A DNA stretch of 53,884 nucleotides from Alkalibacterium putridalgicola (GTDB taxonomy: Bacteria; Bacillota; Bacilli; Lactobacillales; Carnobacteriaceae_A), in assembly GCF_900109825.1 (NCBI RefSeq), contig NZ_FOBL01000019.1, positions 1-53,884 on the forward strand. Reading direction: 5' to 3'. The notes below the pieces were generated by a model. It was given only the letters and a program-made list of their open reading frames with translations, was not told the DNA's origin and did not search any database. Position numbers and translations under genes: made by a program. The stretch's first letter is position 1, and every line of letters starts with the position of its first letter. Shown here one piece after another: positions 15,999-24,733 of the stretch.

Positions 15999-18128
15999 TC
16001 AGCTTCTTTGAGTGATGAATGAGCGGATCCGATGCAATACATTGCGTTTCTTTGATGTATTCAATGTATTTTCCAGATGCATCAATTCTTTTTGTGCATG
16101 GATAGGTGTTCTGTTGCCGGGTTTTGTTTTTTCATAAAGCCCGTCAGCGTTCAGATTCCAAGCTTTGACATTGTCATATAAATACATTTTAAGGATAGAA
16201 ATAATGTGTCGTTTCCATTTTTCATCCAATACGGGGAAGGCGATTTCTACCCGTTTGATCATATTTCTGGTCATCATATCGGCAGAAGAAAGATAGAGGT
16301 TTTCTTCTCCATTATGATAGAAATAATACACACGGCTGTGTTCCAGGAATCGACCGATCACGCTGCGGACAGTGATATTTTCGCTGACGCCTTGGATGCC
16401 TGGGATCAGACAGCAGATGCCGCGCACGATCAGCTCGATCTTCACGCCGGCCTGACTGGCTTCATACAGTTTCAGCAGCATCATCTTATCTGTCAGAGAA
16501 TTCATTTTAGCAATAATGTGACCATTACCATAGCGTCTGTGGAGAGTGATCTCTTTTTCTATATTTTCGATGAATGCATCACGGATATCAAAAGGAGAGA
16601 CATGCAGATAGTGATAAGGCGGCTGTTCATTATAGCCACTCAGATAATTGAAAAAGTCAAACACATCCTGAGTGATTTCTTTATCTGCTGTGATGAGCCC
16701 CATGTCTGTATACAGTCTGGCTGTCTGTTCATTGTAATTGCCCGTGCCCAGATGAGCATATCGTCTGAAACCACGCGTTTCTTTTTTTATGACCAGAGTC
16801 GCTTTACTGTGCGTTTTAAGTCCTTTGACCCCATAAAGGATATGGGCACCCGCTTCTTCAAGCTTTCTCGCCCAGTGGACATTATTCGCCTCATCGAACC
16901 GGGCTTTCAGTTCGACCAGTACCGTGACCTGAATGCCTTTTTTCGCTGCGCGTTCTAATGCCTGTACTAAAGTAGAATCCTGGCTGACGCGATACAAGGT
17001 CTGCTTGATGGCGACGGTGCGGTCATCCGCAACGGCCTGCTCAATAAACTGAATGATCGGCTGAAAGGAATCAAACGGATGATGGAAGAACAGATCCTGA
17101 TCGGCCGTCAAATCGTAGATCGACTGCTTTTCAAAGATTTTTGGATAAGAAGGATCGAACGTCTCAAAAGATAAGTTCAGTCCGGTATCTTTCAGTATAT
17201 CCACCGCTTCATGCAGACAGGTCAAATCGATGGGACCGTCCAGGTAATAGATATCCCGCTGTTTGATGGATAATTCCTTCTTTAAATACGTGATGTCCTT
17301 TTCAACAGACTGGCTGGTCCTGCGGTTATCGACTTCCAGTCTGACCGCCATCCCATTTTTCCTTTTTTCCAGGTAGTCTTCGATAACAGACAGCAGATCC
17401 TCCGCCCCTTCTTCCTGTATCTCCAGATCGGCATTCCGTGTGATACGAAATGTAAAGGAATACGTCACTTTATACCCCTTGAATAAATCTGAAAGAAAGG
17501 AATAGATCATGTCCTCAGAAAACAGCAGCAGGATCTCCCCGTCTTTCTTGAGGGAAAAGAGGCGGTTCAGCCGCTGGGGGACAGGAACGATGGCAATGAA
17601 AGGCTTGCCGGATTTTTCTAGGCGAACGAATAGATGCAGCACCCCGTCTGTTAAATGCGGAAAGGGACGATAGGCATCGATGCCGTAGGGTGTGATAGCC
17701 GGGGCGATCTCATATTTAAAGAGGCCTTTTGCCCGTTCCCGGTCGTTCTCAGACAGTTCATCGATCGTCGTGAAGGAGACTGAGTAGTTTTCGAGCTCCT
17801 TTTTCTTTTTACCAAAAAGAGCATACTGGCGTCTGACCTGCTCCTGATTCTTGATGGTTATTTCCTGCAGCTGTTTTTTTGGTGTCCACTGTTTCTTTGT
17901 ATCGGGTTCACTTACCCCCATTTTCAGCTGATCCTGCAGACCCGCCACACGAACTTTATAGAACTCATCTAAATTTGAACTGCCGATCGCCAGGAACTTC
18001 AGCTGTTCCAGCAGCGGATTGGTCGGGTCGTCTGCTTCTTCTACCACACGGGCATTAAAATCCAGCCACGACAGTTCTCTATTCTGATAGTAATCCGGAT
18101 TTTCCAGTAAATTATCTTGCCCCTGCAT
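15999..18128 (-). CDS. ppk: Polyphosphate kinase
   Basis: This 709-residue PPK1 reversibly transfers the gamma-phosphate of ATP to polyphosphate. The N-terminal domain begins YYQNRELSWLDFNARVVEEA; the catalytic His is in RRYAHLGTGNYNEQTARLYTD (phospholipase D-like fold), with SKATLVIKKE and the second HxK region near the C-terminus. The ATG at 18128 is preferred over an ATG at 18134 that overlaps the ppx stop, because GGAGG is 7 nt before the former. It is co-transcribed and probably translationally coupled with ppx upstream. Confidence 0.93.
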   Translation of the reverse strand: MQGQDNLLENPDYYQNRELSWLDFNARVVEEADDPTNPLLEQLKFLAIGSSNLDEFYKVRVAGLQDQLKMGVSEPDTKKQWTPKKQLQEITIKNQEQVRRQYALFGKKKKELENYSVSFTTIDELSENDRERAKGLFKYEIAPAITPYGIDAYRPFPHLTDGVLHLFVRLEKSGKPFIAIVPVPQRLNRLFSLKKDGEILLLFSEDMIYSFLSDLFKGYKVTYSFTFRITRNADLEIQEEGAEDLLSVIEDYLEKRKNGMAVRLEVDNRRTSQSVEKDITYLKKELSIKQRDIYYLDGPIDLTCLHEAVDILKDTGLNLSFETFDPSYPKIFEKQSIYDLTADQDLFFHHPFDSFQPIIQFIEQAVADDRTVAIKQTLYRVSQDSTLVQALERAAKKGIQVTVLVELKARFDEANNVHWARKLEEAGAHILYGVKGLKTHSKATLVIKKETRGFRRYAHLGTGNYNEQTARLYTDMGLITADKEITQDVFDFFNYLSGYNEQPPYHYLHVSPFDIRDAFIENIEKEITLHRRYGNGHIIAKMNSLTDKMMLLKLYEASQAGVKIELIVRGICCLIPGIQGVSENITVRSVIGRFLEHSRVYYFYHNGEENLYLSSADMMTRNMIKRVEIAFPVLDEKWKRHIISILKMYLYDNVKAWNLNADGLYEKTKPGNRTPIHAQKELMHLENTLNTSKKRNVLHRIRSFITQRS

Positions 18129-18130
18129 AG

Positions 18131-19696
18131 TCATACCTCCGTCTGGGTTGAGTCATCTGTTTCTTTATTGAACGTGATCTCGAGTGGTTTCCCCAGGACC
18201 CGTTCAATATGGTTTTTATGCCGGTTGGCACGATACTCTTCAGCGATCGCATCGCCGCTGTAAGTGACTTGAAGCACATAGCCGTCATCATCAGTTTCGA
18301 CCAGATCCATTTCCTGGACAAAATTGACGTGCGAATCACTCAGGGCTTCTGCAAACTTGATGATGCTGCCCATATAAAGCAGCAGGTCAAGCTCTTTCTC
18401 ATCGTACCAGTCTTCAACATCGCTTGTATACTGTTTGAACAGCGAGCGGTTCTTGTAACTGGCTAGTAAGGCAAGGCGCACACGATCGCGGTGATTGAAT
18501 CCATGCAGGTTCGTGTTCGAGATGATATAAAAAGTATGCTGGGATTTTGAATCATCTTCGATATAACTGCCCAGATAATAGAGTGTGGCCCCATAATGCA
18601 GAAGATAGAGATGTTCATCTTCGACATCCAGTATCCCTTTCTCTTTTATCAGTTCGATCAGCCGGTCAGCCAGGATGATCCGCTGATGGGCACTGATCGG
18701 ACGGATATCGTATTGCTTGAACATGCGCTGAACCGTCTGACGCTTGATCCCGAACAAGTCATAGGCATCTTCATACTGTTCATTCAGACGCTCGAGAATG
18801 ATGCCTTCCCGCAGCCCGCGGTTACTGATGGCAAATGTTTCTGACTGCATCACTTCAAGCAGTTCAGAGAAGACGATCCCGGCGGGGATGATAATGTCGC
18901 GGCGATCCTCGCTCAGGCCATCCATATCAGCCATTTCTTCCATGGAACTGTCTTCAAATAACTCGAAGGTCTCATACAGATCTTTTCTGGACATATAATA
19001 CTGATGGATGCCGGCGATCGGATAGTCATTCTGACGCTGGAAAACTTCTGCATAGTTGCGTGCTGAACCGCCGATCCCGACTAAAACGACTTCGAGGCCT
19101 TCCAGCCAGTCAAGGGTCTTTAACTGTTCATTTACCCAGTTGCGTGCTTTTTTTATCGCCTTTTTATCATTGTGGTCTTTTCCGTCAAAAAAATCTTTCT
19201 GCAGAGAAACTGTCCCAAACGGAAAACTGTGCATCTCTTTGACTTCTTTGTTTTTAAAGTAAGTGACCTCTGTACTCCCGCCACCAATATCCACACTGAC
19301 GCCGTCAATGACGTCCATGGTATGTCTCACGGCATAATTCCCGTAGTAGGCTTCCTTTTCTTCAGGCAGTATGCCAAGATCCAGATCCACTTCTTCTTTC
19401 ACACGGCGGATGATCGCGTCTCTGTTCGTTGACTGTCTGATCGCAGCTGTGGCAATAGAAATAAGATCTTCAATATTATAACGGTCAGCGATATCCGTGA
19501 AGCTTTTCAATACTTTGATCAGTACCTTTATGCCTTCTTCCGACATTTTATTTTCACTGTCCAGGTACTGAACCAGACGGGCGGGGGTTTTTATGTTCTG
19601 AAGTTCCGTTATACCCTGATAATCATCTTTTTCAAAAATGACCAAGCGGATGGTGTTCGAACCGACATCTAGTAATCCAAAACGTTCTCTTGACAT
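18131..19696 (-). CDS. ppx: Exopolyphosphatase (Ppx/GppA family)
   Basis: This 521-residue protein of the ASKHA fold has the phosphate-1 motif LLDVGSNTIRLVIF, SIATAAIRQSTN, and the phosphate-2 motif VDIGGGSTEV. The C-terminal half contains an HD-like helical domain (HLYLLHYGATLYYLG, YKNRSLF). It removes terminal phosphate from polyphosphate or converts pppGpp. The ATG at 19696 is chosen over a GTG 9 nt upstream because AGGAG is 8 nt before it. Placing synthesis and hydrolysis enzymes in one transcript suggests joint control of polyphosphate level. Confidence 0.9.
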   Translation of the reverse strand: MSRERFGLLDVGSNTIRLVIFEKDDYQGITELQNIKTPARLVQYLDSENKMSEEGIKVLIKVLKSFTDIADRYNIEDLISIATAAIRQSTNRDAIIRRVKEEVDLDLGILPEEKEAYYGNYAVRHTMDVIDGVSVDIGGGSTEVTYFKNKEVKEMHSFPFGTVSLQKDFFDGKDHNDKKAIKKARNWVNEQLKTLDWLEGLEVVLVGIGGSARNYAEVFQRQNDYPIAGIHQYYMSRKDLYETFELFEDSSMEEMADMDGLSEDRRDIIIPAGIVFSELLEVMQSETFAISNRGLREGIILERLNEQYEDAYDLFGIKRQTVQRMFKQYDIRPISAHQRIILADRLIELIKEKGILDVEDEHLYLLHYGATLYYLGSYIEDDSKSQHTFYIISNTNLHGFNHRDRVRLALLASYKNRSLFKQYTSDVEDWYDEKELDLLLYMGSIIKFAEALSDSHVNFVQEMDLVETDDDGYVLQVTYSGDAIAEEYRANRHKNHIERVLGKPLEITFNKETDDSTQTEV

Positions 19697-20019
19697 AGTC
19701 GTCACTCCTAATTTAGTTCTGCTTCTTTCTCGTTAAGGTGATACTCTTCTCTTTAATCATACTATTTTTTTCTATATAAAGTCTAAAAATGCACACTTCA
19801 TTACAATGATATTACAAAATAACAGAAAACGCTATCATAACCGGTTCTTTTACATAAAACAGCTGATATTATCAATAGTTGAGCGTATTCTTCAATGTTT
19901 TGTAACAAATTGTAAGAGAACCGAAATGTACAATAAAGGTTTTATCGGTATAATAACTGGGCATTGAATACTGAACGCGTATACAAACCCTTAATTCAGA
20001 AAGGATCGTCCGATAAATC
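19697..20019. promoter_or_regulatory. Divergent control region of ppx-ppk and the 3D-domain gene
   Basis: A 323-nt gap. At 19800-19816 the minus strand reads TGTAAT-ATCAT-TGTAAT, an exact WalR-type box (TGTWAH-N5-TGTWAH). At 19901-19916 the + strand has TGTAAC-AAAT-TGTAAG, the same repeat with a one-nt shorter spacer. For the 3D gene, TGTACA (19927) and TATAAT (19949) with a 16-nt spacer form a likely promoter; AAAGGA precedes its start. The WalR-like sites fit a cell-wall gene, but binding is not shown. Confidence 0.5.
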
Positions 20020-21147
20020 ATGAAAAAACGACTAGTGAGCTTGGCTGTTATTGGTTTAACATTCTTGCAGTTAAATAATGCACAACCTGCTTCAGCTGAA
20101 TCTTTAGATACGATCAAAGACCAGCAGGAACAGACGGAAAAGGAGATCCAGTCCCTTCAGGAGAATGTCAATACAGTTATCGAAGAGGTCAATACCTTGA
20201 ACGAGACACTGGTCACGCTGGAAGAGACCATAACTGAAAAAGAGACAGATATTGAAAACACTGAAAAAGAAATTTTGAATCAGGAAGAAATCGTTGCAGC
20301 GAGATTAGAACAGGCCAGCGAGCGTCTGCATTCTCTGCAGGTCAATGAAATGTCACAGAATATCGTGCTGACCCTGCTGGAATCTGAAAGCATCTCAGAC
20401 ATGTTCAACCGAGCTCTGGTGCTCATGCGTTTGACAGATGCAGGCAACGAACAGATCGAACTGGCTGAAGAAGAAGCACAGAAACTTGTCGCATTGAAAG
20501 AGCAACTGGTTGATTCACGGGTGGAATTACAAGGTCAGCAGGAAGAAGCTGTGGCTCAGAAAGATGAGCTGGATGATAAAGTGGCTTCCCTGCAGACGAT
20601 GATAATGGAAAACCAGTCTGAATTATCATCGCTTGTCCAGCGAGAAGCTGAAGAAGTTTCACGTATCGAAGAAGCGCGACGTGCGGCTAGAGAAGAAGCG
20701 GTTTTAGCAGCCGCTGAGAGAGAAGCAGGCGAACAGGAAGTATCTACTTCTTCATCCGATAAACAAGCGAAAGCAGAGCAGACAGTTAAGACTTCAGCAC
20801 CTAAAAAAGCTGAATCCAAACCTGCCTCTAAAAAAGAGTCAAAACCGGCACAAACTTCTGGGCGAACAGTGAGAGTTCAGGCTACAGGTTACTCTACTCA
20901 GCAGCCGGGGTTAAGTTCGCATACTTACATGGGCATTGACCTGCGTGTCAATCCGCGTGTCATTGCAGTCGATCCTTCTGTTATTCCGCTTGGATCCATG
21001 GTCGAAGTCGAAGGCATGGGCGTATACATTGCCGGTGATACTGGCGGTGCGATTCACGGGAATATCATTGATATTCACTTCAAGACAGTAGCTGAAGCCT
21101 TGCAGTGGGGCCGTCGCAATGTGACTGTCCGTATTTTAAACAAATAA
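20020..21147 (+). CDS. Secreted cell-wall protein: coiled coil plus C-terminal 3D (lytic) domain
   Basis: A 375-residue protein with signal peptide (MKKRLVSLAVIGLTFLQLNN...ASA), a long PcsB/CwlO-like coiled coil (about residues 28-230, rich in Glu and Gln), a Ser/Lys/Ala linker (240-280), and a C-terminal 3D domain with DPSVIPLGSMVEVEGMG and AGDTGGAIHGNIIDIHF, supplying the three conserved aspartates. 3D domains occur in MltA-type and YocH/Rpf-related wall enzymes. It probably acts outside the cell in peptidoglycan turnover. The WalR-like boxes upstream fit that role. Confidence 0.88.
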   Translation: MKKRLVSLAVIGLTFLQLNNAQPASAESLDTIKDQQEQTEKEIQSLQENVNTVIEEVNTLNETLVTLEETITEKETDIENTEKEILNQEEIVAARLEQASERLHSLQVNEMSQNIVLTLLESESISDMFNRALVLMRLTDAGNEQIELAEEEAQKLVALKEQLVDSRVELQGQQEEAVAQKDELDDKVASLQTMIMENQSELSSLVQREAEEVSRIEEARRAAREEAVLAAAEREAGEQEVSTSSSDKQAKAEQTVKTSAPKKAESKPASKKESKPAQTSGRTVRVQATGYSTQQPGLSSHTYMGIDLRVNPRVIAVDPSVIPLGSMVEVEGMGVYIAGDTGGAIHGNIIDIHFKTVAEALQWGRRNVTVRILNK

Positions 21148-21167
21148 ATCAGTATGATTCTAATTAG

Positions 21168-21208
21168 AACCAGCGAGTGAGATCTTAACGGATCTCCCGC
21201 TGGTTTTT
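21168..21208 (+). terminator. Terminator of the 3D-domain gene
   Basis: AACCAGCG...GAGATC and GATCTC...CGCTGGTT form the stem, followed by TTTTT. Confidence 0.85.
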
Positions 21209-21588
21209 GTGTCTCATGTCTCAGATTTTGGTGACAGAAGGGTAGGGATTATTCAGACTACGAGCTGCTTTGAAAGAGCTGAAGGATTGAAACTTCGGGG
21301 CTTTCGTGATGACTGAACGGTCAGATAAACCAAATGGGTCCGAAGGTCAGCTTATCCATTTCTTTGCATGCCTCGAATACGTTGAATCAGGAGTTTTTCG
21401 GCCTCTTCTATAGGGATCCGCTTTAGTGAATGAGCCGAATGCTGGACAACTTCGGTTTATTCATAAAAAGACGGTCTTGGGATACACTGATGATCAGTCA
21501 TAGGATAGTGAGGTTCGCGGTTCAGTTGCATTTTCTGCAGCTATCCTGTTTAATCATTAGTATAACGAATAGTAAATGAGGGGAAACC
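21209..21588. other. Gene-free stretch before the AAC(3)-like gene
   Basis: Nothing convincingly coding on either strand. A TATAAC-type -10 (about 21561) may serve the next gene. An inverted repeat AGGATAG (21502-21508) / CTATCCT (21541-21547) lies just upstream of it. No known riboswitch motif was recognised. Confidence 0.4.
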
Positions 21589-22389
21589 ATGCATACAAAA
21601 GAATCACTGGTTCAGGATCTGAAGCAGCTGAATATCAACAGTAAAGGTACACTGCTCGTTCATTCTTCATATAAAAGTATTGGGAAAGTCAAAGGCGGAC
21701 CGGAGACGGTGTTAGACAGTCTGAGTGCCTATATGAAAGACGGACTGCTGGTCCTGCCGACACATACTTGGGACTATATCACTAAAGACGATCCCGTCTT
21801 TGACGTTAATGAGTCGCCCTCGAATGTCGGGATGCTGACTGAGAAATTCAGGCACAGGGCTAATGTCTTCCGGTCTGAACACCCGACGCATTCGGTCGCT
21901 GCACTAGGCAAAGACGCTGAACTTTTCACTGAAGGAGAATACAGACACGACACGCCTTGTGCCAGAGAATCTGTCTGGGGAAAACTTGTGGATAGAGATG
22001 CTCAGATTCTGCTGATCGGAGTCGACTTGACGAGAAACACCTTTATTCATGGCATCGAGGAGTGGGTGGACACTCCCGGACGGATGACCGAGTCGCATGA
22101 AGACTTGTACAGTGTCCTTCACACAGGTGAAAAGGTTCATGTCCCATCCCGTCGCCATTCCGGTTCACATGCGTCCGAGCATTACTGGAAAGTTGATGGG
22201 ATACTGATGGAAGAAGGGGCCATGAGAAAAGGTACATTTGGCGATGCAGATGTGCGCATCATTGATGCCAGAAAAACGGCAGACCTACTGACTGAACTGC
22301 TGCTGAAAAAGCCTGATCTGTTTTCAGATAACGAACCGCTTGCTGATGAGTGGCGCTATTACCTTCAGAATAAACGCAGTGAAAGCTGA
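21589..22389 (+). CDS. AAC(3)-family (YokD-like) acyltransferase
   Basis: This 266-residue protein has the fold signature of aminoglycoside 3-N-acetyltransferases: LLVHSSYKSIGKVKGGPETVLDSL at the N-terminus, LPTHTWDY, and RSEHPTHSVAALGKDAE, which contains the family's conserved histidine. Chromosomal YokD-type members use acetyl-CoA, but drug resistance is often absent, so resistance should not be assumed. It is followed after 16 nt by a YitV-like hydrolase, suggesting a two-gene transcript. Confidence 0.85.
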   Translation: MHTKESLVQDLKQLNINSKGTLLVHSSYKSIGKVKGGPETVLDSLSAYMKDGLLVLPTHTWDYITKDDPVFDVNESPSNVGMLTEKFRHRANVFRSEHPTHSVAALGKDAELFTEGEYRHDTPCARESVWGKLVDRDAQILLIGVDLTRNTFIHGIEEWVDTPGRMTESHEDLYSVLHTGEKVHVPSRRHSGSHASEHYWKVDGILMEEGAMRKGTFGDADVRIIDARKTADLLTELLLKKPDLFSDNEPLADEWRYYLQNKRSES

Positions 22390-22405
22390 CTCAAGAGGTG
22401 AAAAA

Positions 22406-23155
22406 ATGAAGTTAACGATACGCAAACGTACATTAGGAACGATTCCTTTGCTGGAAGTCGTCGAAGAAGCCAGGCGGAACGATACCTTGCCGCTGATCGT
22501 TTATTATCACGGCTGGCAGTCATCAAAGGAACTGGTGCTGACACAGGGCCGCTATTTAGCTGAGGCGGGATTTCGTGTCCTGCTGCCGGATGCGGCCAAT
22601 CACGGAGAGCGGAAACAGCCGATCACCAAGATCCCTTCACTGACTTTCTGGCAGAGTATCCACACCAATCTGTTCGAATTTGGATTCATCGTGAACCATT
22701 TTAAAAAACTGGGTGTAGTGGATGACCGGATAGCAGCGGGAGGCGTGTCGATGGGTGGGATCACGACATGCGCGCTGCTTACGCATCATCCCGAAATAAA
22801 AGCGGCAGCCTGCATTATGGGTTCGCCTCAGCCAGTAAAATACCGTGAGCGGATCATGGGTCACGCTTCAAAGCTCGACCGCTTTTTCCCGCATGACTAT
22901 GAATCCTTGCTCGGCTGGGTACCGGATTACGATTTGTCCTATCATCCTGAAACGCTGGGAGACAGGCCCGTATTGTTCTGGCATGGCATTCACGATGTGA
23001 TCGTCCCTTATGACCATGTCGAGGAATTCGTCAAAGAGAATCCTGACAGGAACCTGACGTTTATCGAAGAAGACGAAGAACATCTTGTTAAAGTACCGAC
23101 GATGAAGGAAATCACTGCTTTTTTCCTTAAAGAAATGATTAAGGTGAACGAATAA
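22406..23155 (+). CDS. YitV-like alpha/beta hydrolase (esterase)
   Basis: A 249-residue protein. The ATG at 22406 follows AGAGGTG; the longer frame back to 22340 overlaps the previous gene. YYHGWQSSKE holds the oxyanion region, GGVSMGGITT is the nucleophile elbow (GxSxG), and a late EEDEEHLVKVP carries the likely catalytic histidine after the acidic DV..PYDH region. B. subtilis YitV is a close-size relative with esterase activity. The natural substrate is unknown. Confidence 0.87.
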   Translation: MKLTIRKRTLGTIPLLEVVEEARRNDTLPLIVYYHGWQSSKELVLTQGRYLAEAGFRVLLPDAANHGERKQPITKIPSLTFWQSIHTNLFEFGFIVNHFKKLGVVDDRIAAGGVSMGGITTCALLTHHPEIKAAACIMGSPQPVKYRERIMGHASKLDRFFPHDYESLLGWVPDYDLSYHPETLGDRPVLFWHGIHDVIVPYDHVEEFVKENPDRNLTFIEEDEEHLVKVPTMKEITAFFLKEMIKVNE

Positions 23156-23174
23156 ATAAGGTCATGAAGATGAG

Positions 23175-23211
23175 AAAAAACCATTCCACGGATACTCGTG
23201 GAATGGTTTTT
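23175..23211 (+). terminator. Terminator after the YitV-like gene
   Basis: AAAAACCATTCCACG and CGTGGAATGGTTTTT form a perfect 15-bp stem with a 6-nt loop and built-in T-run. Confidence 0.9.
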
Positions 23212-23267
23212 ATCTTAACAAGCAGTTCTAAGCTGTTCTTCTTGTAATACAAGACATGTATTGTTTA

Positions 23268-23685
23268 GGGTTGAGAAAAGATGATTTCAGTTCTATTAAC
23301 TCATATGTCTCAGATAAGAGAGTTAATAGAAAATGGTCAGACTTCTAGCAAGTCCTCAAAGAAAAAGTGGATGAGTTCATAAAAGAAAGCCCATCTTTTA
23401 TGAACCCTAAATCGAATAACTGATGAGTTTATAGAAGAAGGCCCTTCTTTTATAAAGTGTAGGGAAATAAATAATTGAGTTATTAAAAGATGGGGCATTT
23501 TATGTTAACTGTCAGTGTTTAAAGACAGTGAGTTAATAGAAGTTACGTGATCTTTTGTTAACTCCACTTATAATAGAGGGGTAGTTAACAAAAGTTTCTG
23601 CCAGTTCTTTTAACCCAGTGAGCCTCACCCGGGGAGTTGAGAAAAAAACATGAAATGTCATGTAAAAAACAGGCGAGGTCCCCAT
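23268..23685. repeat. Eight-unit degenerate palindromic repeat with 52-53-nt period
   Basis: Units begin at 23268, 23320, 23373, 23425, 23477, 23530, 23582 and 23634. Most open with a GAGTTnATARAAGA-like arm and contain, about 10 nt later, the complementary TCTTTTATnAACyC-like arm, then a 15-20-nt variable spacer. The arms change together: GTTCAT/ATGAAC in the unit at 23373, TTTATA/TATAAA at 23425. The end units are the most degenerate. There is no ORF, T-run or known RNA motif. It lies between convergent genes. Confidence 0.7.
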
Positions 23686-23706
23686 AAAAGAGCCTCACCT
23701 GTTTAT
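23669..23706 (-). terminator. Terminator of the nrdJ-ECF-DUF4430 transcript
   Basis: AACAGGCGAGG and CCTCACCTGTT pair around a CCATAAAAG loop region; on the minus strand a TTTTTTACATG tract follows. Confidence 0.7.
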
Positions 23707-23715
23707 ATCATTAAG

Positions 23716-24117
23716 TTAAAAAGCCATTAAATTCCATATGACGATATCGCCATCTTCTGGAACGAAGTCTTCAGCGGATTCTTCGACCATTTCATCGTTG
23801 GCTTCAAAGATCCAGTATAAACCTTCATCGGGGTCCTGTTCATAGCCTTCGATTGCTTCAACAAATCCTTCATCCGATACAATCATTTCAAAGTTATCTT
23901 CCATAATTTCCATCAGTGTTGTATCATCTTCGACTTCGAATGATTCGTTGGCAACTTCTTCTTCATCGGCATAAATAACGATATTTACGTCATTCATTTC
24001 ATCTGAAGTTGCCGGATCGGCCGCATCATCTGAAAGCATACCGCTAAATACGAGTGCTAACACTACCAGGATCACACCGACTGCAATAGCTACCAGTGTT
24101 TTCTGTTTCTTTTTCAT
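23716..24117 (-). CDS. DUF4430 (transcobalamin-like) exported protein
   Basis: A 133-residue protein with one N-terminal membrane/signal segment (LVAIAVGVILVVLALVFSGML) and no clear lipobox. After a short acidic linker comes a DUF4430 domain (VNIVIYADEEE...TTLMEIMEDNFEMIV...LYWIFEANDEM...DGDIVIWNLM), a ubiquitin-like fold found in transcobalamin-related proteins. It is very acidic. It lies 20 nt after an ECF S component and a B12-dependent reductase, so it may capture corrinoid at the membrane surface and hand it to the S component. That role is inferred. Confidence 0.85.
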   Translation of the reverse strand: MKKKQKTLVAIAVGVILVVLALVFSGMLSDDAADPATSDEMNDVNIVIYADEEEVANESFEVEDDTTLMEIMEDNFEMIVSDEGFVEAIEGYEQDPDEGLYWIFEANDEMVEESAEDFVPEDGDIVIWNLMAF

Positions 24118-24137
24118 GATCAGTTTCTCCTCTTTAC

Positions 24138-24701
24138 TTAACGTTGTTGGTGCACATTCGATGTATTCTGATCTGCTCGTTGAAAGACCCGCATAGCGAT
24201 GGGGTAGAGCAGTGCAAAGAATACGATATTCCCGCCGGCGTGCATGATGTCATAAGGCAATCCCGACAAGTAGTAGGGGACGAATATATTCCATCCGAAA
24301 AACGGTGCCTGAACGAGCGAGATGATCAGTCCGTATACGATCCCCAGAAAGGCAACAAAGAACTGCATCACTGGCAGCGGGATCGATTCATAAGAGTCCT
24401 CGAGCAGATAGGTCAAGCCGATCAGCACAGAATACGCTGCGAATTGAGCGATCGTCCAGGGGCCCATACCAAGATAAAAGTTGGTGAGCAGCACGGACAA
24501 AAGGGAAACGGCCAGGCCGCTTTTCCATCCGTAATATAAGGTGATGCAGACGAGCAGCACGGTCATCGGCTGGACGTTGGGAAGAAAGGAAAAGCTTAAT
24601 CTTCCCACTGAAACAAGTGTGGTCAGCAGAGCGATACGCGTGAGTGTATACGTACGGCCTCTCGAGAACGTGGATTGTTTACTTAATGGTGCAGATTTCA
24701 C
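24138..24701 (-). CDS. ECF transporter S component, probable cobalamin (CbrT-type)
   Basis: This 187-residue, about six-helix membrane protein starts at GTG (AGGAG 8 nt upstream). The N-terminus carries the AxxxA-type contact area (ALLTTLVSVGRLSF), and GMGPWTIAQFAAYSVL, YGLIISLVQAPFFGWN and the terminal DIMHAGGNIVFFALLYP fit S components. Known CbrT proteins of lactobacilli import cobalamin and sit beside B12-dependent reductase genes, as here. The shared EcfA/A'/T module is not in the window. Confidence 0.82.
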   Translation of the reverse strand: MKSAPLSKQSTFSRGRTYTLTRIALLTTLVSVGRLSFSFLPNVQPMTVLLVCITLYYGWKSGLAVSLLSVLLTNFYLGMGPWTIAQFAAYSVLIGLTYLLEDSYESIPLPVMQFFVAFLGIVYGLIISLVQAPFFGWNIFVPYYLSGLPYDIMHAGGNIVFFALLYPIAMRVFQRADQNTSNVHQQR

Positions 24702-24733
24702 TTTTCATTCTCCTTTCCGTCGATTTAAATAGT

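Noticed and set aside
21589-22389. Aminoglycoside resistance gene
   Set aside because: The AAC(3) fold is clear, but chromosomal YokD-type members often give no resistance, and there is no mobile context; only the fold is claimed.
23268-23685. CRISPR array
   Set aside because: Periodicity is regular, but repeats are degenerate palindromes with no near-identical direct repeats or unique spacers of fixed length, and no cas gene is present.
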